Notes under the pieces: generated by a model
What the model was told of the DNA's origin: nothing
What the model saw: the letters and a program-made list of their open reading frames with translations, nothing else
Databases searched by the model: none
Shown: positions 33,201-64,000 of the stretch, piece by piece
How positions within the stretch are numbered: the first letter of the stretch is position 1
Layout: each line of letters opens with the position of its first letter
NCBI RefSeq assembly: GCF_958295425.1
Contig: NC_081143.1
Span: 28,368,578 to 28,432,577 of the forward strand
From: Solea solea
Taxonomy: Eukaryota > Chordata > Actinopteri > Pleuronectiformes > Soleidae
Direction of reading: 5' to 3'
Length of the DNA: 64,000 nt
Translations under genes and position numbers: made by a program

Positions 33201-35300
33201 GCTGTATATATTTATATGAGACAAATTAGATGGACATGTCTCCATCTAGTATTAAACAATTATGACAAAAGTGATTTTACTTGTGGCAGCCACCTTGAAA
33301 TCTTATGTCGGGTTTGCCCCGCGTGGGACGCACTGATAAAAACGTGATAATTAAACGCAAATGACAAAATCAAACAGGGAGACAGGAAGAAGTAGATCAC
33401 TCTTGTTTGACACTGAAAAAGAACATGTTACATAAAACTGTGCGCAGTTAGCATCTAGAAGCTAACAGTTTTACACTGTTCTTTAAAACGATGACACACT
33501 CAAAAATGTGATGAAACACAAGTTCAGAAGAAAAATAACATGCTCTTAGCTAGCTAACAGCTTAGCTAATATAGCCAGCAGTTAGCAACAAGAAGCTAAC
33601 AGAAAAATAAATCAGGGGGAAGTCGTGACTGAGAACAAAATCAACATGCTAATGTTTTAGTCTGAGCTGGAGCTGAAAATGGCTAGTTTTAGCTACTGCT
33701 AAATGCTAACGTGAACGTAGCGCTTCCTGGTCGGCTTGTGATTTTTTGTTTTTCGTGGATTCAGAATCATAAAGACGGAACAGATAATCTTAAACTGGAA
33801 TCTGAACGCGACTTTCGGGAAATCCGGCCAATCACCATCAAGTGTGGCTCCTGCATTACTAACAGCTGACTGCGGGGGGTGCTCTCTCTCTCTCTCGTGT
33901 GCAATCAGTGTGACCTCAGCAGTAGGTCGTAGCTGGTGACGTCATCACTGACAGATTTATGTGTGTGTGCTTGTATTTTTATCATTGTGAGGACATTTTT
34001 AAGGGTTGGGTTAAGGGTAAGGGCTAGGCACTTAGTTATGATGGTTAAGGTAAGGAAAAGGTCCTCACTAACATATATAAATAGGTTTGTGTGTGTGTGT
34101 GTGTGTGTTCTGCAGCAGGTCTTCAGTTCTCTAAAGTGTGTGTGTGATTCTTTTCTCGCTGAGTCAGCTGGAACAAACTCCCCTCCCTCGTCTTGTTCCT
34201 TCAGCAGAGCTGCTGTAGCTGCTGTAGCAGGTGTAGCAGGTGTAGCTGCTGTAGTTGTTGTAGCTGCTGTAGCAGATACAGTTGGTGTAGCATGTGTAGC
34301 ATGTGTAGCTACATCAGCTCTGTGGAGAATGCTCTCTCTCCTTCAGGGGGAAGAAGATTTACAGCGTGGGAGGAAACCAGATCAGTGTTTTTATGCACAC
34401 ACACACACACACAGTGATATATAGTCTCAGCCTGCACTTACTCTGCATGCTGGTGAAAGAACAAATCACTTTTACTAAATGAATCAACCGTTTTCATCAT
34501 GGATTTAGTTGTTCTCGTGTATTTTTCTGTTACCAAAACAAGCTCTCTGTTTTTTCGACTTCTTTAGCTTGAATAGTATCTGTTATGATGGACATTTTAG
34601 TCTATTTTATTACGTTTGGCAGACATTTTAGTGTATTTTATAAAGTACAGTGGACATTTTAGTGCATTTTATTGGTGAGAAAATTGTAAAACTAAAGACG
34701 AATCGGGCGAGCCATCTAGCGGCGGCGCCATTACTGCGGTGGCACGTCGTCCGTCACTCTCTGCTGTCCTGCTCTGTTCTGTGGTCACGGTCACTTCTCC
34801 AAACCTGTGCCGGCTGCAGCGTTTTGTATCTCAGAGTCTGGACATTCATTCAAATTGTCGCCTACTCAGTAGCAAAGTATGATTTTAAAAGTAACTAAGC
34901 AGATGACAATGTGATGTAAAATTACAGACGTAACAAAAACGCCCAAAAGTACTAGTACTCTACAATGAATGACAGTAATGTGAGTAGTTGTAAATATTTT
35001 CCTCCACCACTGATTAACTTCATAAAAAGTACAGGTAAAAGTAGAAATGTACACTTCTTATGACAGCTCCCATTCTATCGCCCGTATACTGGAGGGAGGC
35101 GCCACCGCAGCAATGGCGGCTTGTTTACTTTGGGTACTTCGCCGGATTCGTCTATATGAGCCCTTGTGACCTTCAGTTGTTTTTGAGTTTGTTGAACAGA
35201 TTGTTTCCTGGTGGAAAAGTGGGTCAAATGATCCTGGTGTTGACACCGTGGAGAATTTAAAGTGAATTTTGACGCGTTTCATCCGTGTGTTTCAGGAGCG
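30258..35300. other. Interval between gstt1 and the first glrb coding exon
   Basis: No complete gene was recognised. It includes the gstt1 3' UTR (AATAAA near 30361), CTAACTAGCATCTATCTAAG-type repeats (30655-30885), AAATGAGATTAAATGTGTCAG units (30985-31115), (CA)n and (GA)n runs (32225-32375), a GTAGCTGCT-type repeat (34205-34315), and poly(CA/TG) runs. A possible non-coding glrb 5' exon lies around 32390-32442, ending at a good donor (ag|gtaaga), but this is a guess. At 34690-34745 and 35080-35150 two imperfect inverted GC-rich segments (cattactgcggtggc / gccaccgcagcaatgg) suggest a small transposon. Confidence 0.45.
31553..31782. repeat. Tandem repeat of 37/41-bp units after gstt1
   Basis: Six units of the form gagatgaacacatgaataaa followed by cagtctgtgcctgaccacagt are arrayed head to tail, alternating a 41-bp and a 37-bp version; this alternation implies duplication of a ~78-bp dimer. 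Confidence 0.92.
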
Positions 35301-42873
<7,573 letters not shown>

Positions 42874-44946
42874 GAGAGTGAGGGAGTGAGAGAGTGAGAG
42901 AGTGAGGGAGGAAACAAGGAGAGAAGGATACGTGGTGACCAAACATGAGTGTGAAACTCTTAAACCTGAAGATTTCCATGGTTTATTGTAAACTGGGTGT
43001 AATTTCCCTTTAATCGTGAGCATTAAGTTGACGCTGCATGTGTGACGTATGTAACTGAAACATTTACATTAACAAGTGCTTTTTCAATATTAACAGCAAT
43101 ACTTAAAAAAGCGAAATAAAGAAACGAGATATGAGAAAGAAAACATTATAACTTCATCATTTCATAGGTTTTTGTTTTTGCTGCCACTGTGATTTAAAAA
43201 CTCACCTGAAAACAAATGGAACAAGAAGTTTCTCATGTTCTAATGATGAAGTCTTGTTGTTGTGAACGATAATAAAATCAGACACAGAAGAGGAAACATT
43301 TTCATGAAGAAAAACTGACCTTTGTGTTGTTGTAATATTAAGAAAACAAACCTTAGAGAAGAGAAAAGTTCGGCTTTTTAATGAATGAAATATCATTGTA
43401 ATCAGTTATGATGATGATATTATTATTATTATTCAACATAACAGTGTATATCATTGAGTTTTCTTTTTATTGACATGTTTCTTCCTCACAACAGTCATGT
43501 GACATCATCACGTGATGACATCACACGTGTGACGATGCCTCTCTCCCCTGATCTAAACTCACCTGTTGTGACTTCCTCTCATGATCCAACGACACATTAT
43601 TTTGATTTATTGATTTATTGTCTCTTCTCTTGTTTTATCCATGTTTGACTGCTGATGTTCTGATGTACGCTGACCTCTGAAAGGAGCCTCGAAATAAAAT
43701 GTATTATCTACCATAAGTAGATTTTGGAAATTTAAGTAGATTTTAGAATTATGAGTAGATTTTGGAATATACTGTGTATATACAGTATATATACAGAATA
43801 TACAGATATCCTAAGAACACGTTCACGGCATGTATGTATATATTTCTATATATATGTATATATCTATATACCTATATATACTGTATATATATACATATAC
43901 ATATATACACATATATGTATATACATATGTATATATATACATAGGTGTATATATATATATACATAGGTGTATATATATATATATATATATATATACATAG
44001 GTGTATATATATATATATACACAGTGACTCGTACACAATGAATCACAACATACAGCCTTATTTATTATTTGCAGTCTTTACAGTACATTCTTTGTAATCT
44101 TCTTGTACGCGTTAGCCCAGACTTCGACACAAAAACTGAGTTATGTTAATATAAGTCTACACTACAGTATAAAATATGTAGAGATTTACAATTGAAGAAA
44201 AACCCAGTTTTACCCATAATTCCAGGACATCTCGCCGTCTCTCCATCACCACACTTCAAAGCATTGGATACAAAATACGAAGAAAAAAATAAACAATCTA
44301 GGATCCGATTGTGAACCCTGTGGCACACCACAAGTAATGTAGAGACAGAATGACTTATAATGATCCATTTGATCAAAGTGCTTCCTGTTTCTGATGTAGC
44401 TCCACCCCTCTGGTCAACAACCAGTTAACTGCTCTACTAACTCCATGGATGTGGATCTGGATGATCTAAAACCATACTGACAACTTATTCTCACTGTTGC
44501 AACAGTGTGCAACACACAACAATAGTTTTAAATCTTTAAAAACAACAAACACCCAGACTGATTAACTGATTAATCGAGGATCAAAACAGTTGACGATTAT
44601 AAAATAACCTATTAATAATCAATGAATCGAGCCTTAATGTTTACTGACTTCTTTTTGGAGTTCGTACATAGACGTGTGGAGTGTTGAGAGGCTCCGCCCA
44701 CCCCTTATTTGAATCATAGAAACGCCCCTTCTCAGCTCCATATTCAGCTCTCGGCTGTATCCGGCTCTCGCTCGTGTCTCTCCGGTATTCATAAGCAAAA
44801 ACCCGATCGGCGCGCGCCCCCGCGAGCATCGGCATCAGCAGCGGTGGTGGTGGTGTCACGCGCATCAGAGAGAGAGAGCGAGCGCGAGAGAGCATCGTTC
44901 TCCGCAGAGCTCGAGACGCTTCTGAGCTGAACCGGGTCTGACGAAC
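42874..44946. other. Interval between glrb and gria2
   Basis: It contains the glrb 3' UTR with AATAAA at 43115-43120 and a second candidate at about 43693, an AT-rich (TATA)n/(ATACATAGGTGTAT) repeat at 43780-44025, and the gria2 5' UTR and promoter. The latter is GC-rich at about 44690-44940 with GAGAGAGCGAGCG repeats. No other gene is recognisable. Confidence 0.5.
43780..44027. repeat. AT-rich dinucleotide array (TATATACATAGGTGTATATA)
   Basis: Alternating ta dinucleotides are punctuated by acataggtgt, which recurs four times. It is strongly self-complementary and likely to form cruciforms or hairpins. Confidence 0.9.
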
Positions 44947-44989
44947 ATGAGCTGGTTGATGTTCGGCTGATGTCGGATCCGCCGTCAAC

Positions 44990-44993
<4 letters not shown>
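44947..44993 (+). promoter_or_regulatory. Two chained upstream ORFs before the gria2 start
   Basis: uORF1 (44947-44970) encodes MSWLMFG. Its TGA shares its last base with the ATG of uORF2 (44970-44993, MSDPPST). The uORF2 stop TGA overlaps the gria2 ATG at 44990 (ATGA). Ribosomes would meet two start-stop overlaps before the main ORF. Confidence 0.6.
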
Positions 44994-60366
<15,373 letters not shown>

Positions 60367-60373
<7 letters not shown>

Positions 60374-60819
60374 GTGGGTGGATCAGTATAACAATGCTGG
60401 CCAACCTGCACTGCCATGTACCATTCACGCAACGAACCTGCTGCCGCCGTTAGCATACTGTCCTCCTCCCCGCTCACTTGGCTCCGCCCTCCACACACTA
60501 ACAAAAAACAACAAAACAAGTCACGCAGTTGATCCATGAAGTTTTTCTGCTGTAACGATCACGAAAACGCCGGCCGAGTGTCCGCTGCAGCGCTCAGGCC
60601 GATGTGATGCTAGTGCACGAGGGGCGGCTGTCGTCACATGTTCAGCCGCGCTCGGAGGAAAAAAAACAAACAAACAAAAATAAGACGTCAGTCACGGCGG
60701 GGAGTGACGGCACAGTCTGGTCCCAGAGCCTCGCAGTCAGCTGGGCGTGGCAGTGAGTGAGTGCGATGAACGGAACATGGCGGCTCACTCGTTGTTATAA
60801 TAATCCACCTACCCTGATG
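60367..60819 (+). promoter_or_regulatory. gria2 R/G RNA-editing stem with long loop
   Basis: The 5' arm 60367-60396 spans the exon end and donor (cattaag|gtgggtggatca...). The 3' arm (editing complementary sequence) is 60790-60819, containing taatccacctaccctgatg. By hand, 24 of 30 positions pair Watson-Crick, three are G-U and three mismatch. The R/G adenosine at 60372 faces C60814, the A-C mismatch of the mammalian site. The arms are separated by 393 nt, against a pentaloop in mammals. Confidence 0.85.
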
Positions 60820-61954
60820 ACATCTCGCTGTGGTTTGTATTGTCACCATGGCGACCACCTCTGACCGCCATTGGCTAGTGGTGGTTGCCGTGACGTGTGG
60901 GAGGGGCTGCTGAAATCTGAGGTCATGTCTTAAAGAAATAATTATGATTAGAAAACAATTCTCTGTTGTTTTAAGTTGATTAATATTCTACTCTGATTTG
61001 ATTTAGTTTCTAATCAAACAGATTTGGCTGAGAGTTAATTTTCTGGTTCTTTAAGACGTGAATCAGGGATTTTTCTTCATTTTTTATGTTTGTTTGTGTG
61101 TGTGTGTCTCTACATTTGTTTTCTGTCTCCTTTAAAAACATAGATATGAGTAACATCATATAGGTCACACGGGTCGTAAATAAACCCAGAGTCACCGCTG
61201 CCCTCCAGCCTTGTAATTCCATATAATATTATAATATTTAAGTATTTTTCAATGACATCTTACTTTTCCAGGTCCCACATTGTTCTAAAATGTATTTATT
61301 TAAATTCCTCGAACAAAGCGAATATGAACGAAAAGAAGCAGAAAGAGTAATAATCAGATATTTTCTGCCCCGATTTGATTTTTAAAGTACAATAAAATGA
61401 AGAATAAAGTGAGGCTGACACATCATCTCATATTATTATTCTACAAAAAAATGATATGTTATGATTATCACTACATTAAAACACACTAAATTGTATATAT
61501 ACATTAGTAGATTATGTTTTATTTGACAGTGTATTTAGTCCAGACAGCTTTATATCCACACATATCTCCTATATCAGGATATAGACTCAACATTTACACA
61601 CATTATTATTTATAAGACATGTAGAACTATTGATGTGATTAATATCAAATGATTTAAAATTGATTGATGATTTTTTCCCCATATCTCACAGACACAACTG
61701 TCACAACATAATATAATAATGATAATAATAAGATCATTTAGGAAAATTATTGGAAATAATGGATCTGTCTTTCAGTAACACCAGTATCATCAACGGTAAA
61801 ATACAGTAGATTTTTCTCCAAGTTACCACCAGAGGGTGCTCACGTACCACAGTTTGAGAACCATAGATTTAAGACTCCAGGTTTTTTGTTGTCATTTAAG
61901 CTGAAGTCCAGCCAATCAAATATCTACCGAAAGACGTCACCGCCTCCACCTTTC

Positions 61955-62215
61955 ACATCAAAGTAAGCGTAACCATGGTGACTGCTGATTTGGAGTGACA
62001 CATCAGTCATGTGACCTCATTCATCAGTCATGTGACCATATTCAGCGGTGGAAAACCCTGGATTTAAAGATTTTAGTAAGGTGTTTCCTTTGGATGGTCA
62101 TGTTACTGTAGGTCAGAGGTCATTTCTGGACCTTCAGAGCAACACAGAGCTTCATGACTCTCTATGACTTCTGGAAATGTCCTCAATTTCTGACTTAAAT
62201 TATGACAATAAGGTC
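61955..62215 (+). repeat. Interspersed repeat, second copy in gria2 (intron 16)
   Basis: A shorter, diverged copy of 51720-52195 with the same order of blocks; it contains catcagtcatgtgacctcat and catgactctctatgacttct. Confidence 0.7.
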
Positions 62216-62754
62216 TTTAGTGTGGGACATTGTGAACAGATGATGGACATGATATCAGTCACGACACAACATGTAGACATTCAAAATAAAGTAGACCAGA
62301 TAATGTTGACACCTGTTTTAAACTGCATCACATTTACATTTTGTCAATTAATGTGTGTGTGTGTGTGTGTGTGTATGTCTCACTGTGTCTCTCATTTTTG
62401 TCTCTCCAGCTCAGTGACGCTTCTGTCCTCCTCTGTCCTCTTCTGTCTCAAAGTTAACGTTATTCTGCAGAATGTCTCGTCCTTCTTTTTAACCTCTATT
62501 TGTTTACATTTACAGGTTAAAGCTGCATTAAGCAATTTTTCTGTGCGGCAAAAGAGCAGCGACTTAATAATCACTTTTATTATTATTGACTGTGATCCAG
62601 AAATAACAGTTTGTCCTCACGTCCGTTCATTTTCAATGGAAAAAGTGACATATTTTGTATTTTAGTATAAATAGTCGCGTGGAACATAAAAAAAAACGTG
62701 GAATTGATTTTTGAAATCGTGCAAAAAATGTAGGAAGCAGTGACATAAAATATC

Positions 62755-63085
62755 ATTATATATGGAATTAGAATTTTGTCAATATTTTCAAACAACACTT
62801 TTAAAGAAGTAAACAAAATATTGATTTAATCCTTCAAAAATATTGTATTTTATTGTTTGAAAAAGTGGCTGTTCGTCTGGAACTCGTTCTCCGTCCACAT
62901 CCAACAAAAATAATTCTAAGTATCTGAAGTTTATAATCTGACAAGCGACGAGGAAAACCTGGGGAGCGCAAAGAACAAGTGTATTTTTAAACAATACAAT
63001 ATTTTTGAGTGATTAAATCAATATTTTATTTGCTTTGTGAAAAGAGTTGTTTGAAAATATTGAGACAAATCTAATTTCATATATA
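62755..63085. mobile_element. Foldback/MITE element with ~110-bp inverted arms
   Basis: The arms 62756-62870 and 62972-63085 are inverted copies sharing caatattttcaaacaac, aaaatattgatttaatc, caaaaatattgtat and tgtttgaaaa/tttttaaaca. A roughly 100-bp unique centre separates them. Confidence 0.85.
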
Positions 63086-64000
63086 TATGCATATATATGT
63101 AAGAATTTAAATTAACAATATCCAGATCAGTGAATTCTGATGAATAAGTGAATTTGTGTGATTATGAGTGAAGTTTAGTGCTGAGTCTCTTTAATAGCAG
63201 AAAAATCACTTAATGGAGCTTTAAGTGCGTTCATGACTCAACTGTTTTACTGAAATCAGCCATGATAGAACCAGAGACATGATCTTCAATTCAACAACTT
63301 TTACCAGATGATTCTGGACTTAAAGACAAAATGAAAGACGTGTGTACACATGTCTCTGCTCCTAACATGTCCTCACTGTTGTCCTTTAATGTCCTAGCTG
63401 TTGTCTTTCAATGTCCTGCTGTTGTCCTTTAATGTCCTCGCTGTTGAAGACAAAGTGTGTGTTTTAATGAATGCTGGGTTTAGTTAAGAAGACGACTAAC
63501 TCACATGCTTTTCATATTCAAGAGACACAGTTTTACGACGATGAAAGACAAACTGTAGACAAAGAAATTAGTTTTTCAGAAACTTTAACAGCGCAGTATT
63601 TGATTTTAGTGTCAGTTTTTCTTCATATCACACACACACACAGCTTTTTTTCCTGTTATTACATCATGAATAATGTGTTAAAAAACAGAAGCCAAAGCTC
63701 TTCCTGCTGGATTGAGTCCATGAACACAAACCTCTGAGTCGACTGCACAAACGTTCTGTAAACAAAAGTCCTGTGTGTAGAAATGCGTTAAGTAAGTCAG
63801 ACTTTTAGAATAAAAGTACGTTGTACGAGTATATTAGCAGAAAATGTCACGTTTTTATAATATAATCTACTTATATTACAAAAATCTACTGTGAGTGAAT
63901 GTGAGACATATACTGTACATATACATACTGTACTGACATATACTTTAGTGAGTATTCAGACTCCTCTGGCGACTCTTTCTGGCGTTATTGGAGATCTTTA

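Larger units (their letters stand above)
60827..64000. other. gria2 intron 16, incomplete; no exon found
   Basis: The region after the editing element was searched for the flip/flop exons and TM4; neither was recognised. It holds AT-rich sequence, a hAT-like end near 61815-61865 (ggtgctcacgtaccacagtt then tgagaacc), the repeat at 61955-62215, a (TG)n run at 62351-62374 and a foldback element at 62755-63085. Confidence 0.5.

Noticed and set aside
34193..34424. Cys/Ser-rich or Ala/Val-rich coding exon at the GTAGCTGCT repeat
   Set aside because: The periodic 9-bp repeat creates open frames in two phases; no flanking exon or splice logic was found.

Overview
The window is vertebrate nuclear DNA, almost certainly from a ray-finned (teleost) fish. 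Genes are split by GT-AG introns. Exon sizes and phases match vertebrate orthologues, and teleost-type repeats are abundant: L2/Rex1-like and Tx1-like LINEs, hAT remnants, tRNA-derived SINEs, and many (CA)n, (CT)n and minisatellite arrays. The first gene is the 3' end of a fish NLR (NLRC3/NLRP12-like) with a PRY-SPRY tail.

Layout. 1-2.06 kb: last exons of the NLR gene (+), with an L2-type LINE relic in an intron. 3.36-9.81 kb: a long (CT)n tract holding a full-length Tx1/L1-type LINE (3.89-9.67 kb) whose two ORFs are both intact. 9.84-14.28 kb: five-exon steroid 5-alpha-reductase, srd5a2-like (+), starting about 165 bp after the LINE. 16.67-26.14 kb: four-exon chchd10 (-), tail to tail with srd5a2. 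Its 7.3-kb first intron contains an intronless HIPK-like protein kinase (-, 20.80-23.54 kb). 27.82-30.26 kb: five-exon theta-class glutathione S-transferase, gstt1-like (+). 35.30-42.87 kb: ten coding exons of the glycine receptor beta subunit, glrb (+). 44.99-60.37 kb and beyond the window: the first sixteen coding exons of the AMPA receptor subunit gria2 (+); the flip/flop exons and C-terminus lie outside.

How the genes relate. From memory of the human genome, GLRB-GRIA2 (both +) and CHCHD10-GSTT1 are conserved neighbours; SRD5A2 is elsewhere, so this is a fish-specific combination. No operon-like logic is expected. glrb and gria2 both encode synaptic ion-channel subunits, and gstt1, chchd10 and srd5a2 are metabolic or mitochondrial genes.

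Most notable observations: (i) the 3' splice site and first ~40 bases of the glrb exon coding the start of the pore helix M2 are tandemly copied into 17 consecutive acceptors; (ii) the gria2 R/G RNA-editing stem is conserved with its A-C mismatch, but its two arms are separated by about 393 nt; (iii) the gria2 Q/R site is an AGG arginine codon in the genome itself; (iv) an apparently intact LINE sits precisely inside a (TC)n tract, next to the srd5a2 start; (v) a HIPK-like kinase with a repeat-built tail is nested in chchd10; (vi) a 130-bp inverted repeat brackets chchd10 exon 1.

All exon boundaries were read by eye from splice sites, reading phase and similarity to remembered vertebrate orthologues. 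No search or alignment program was run.
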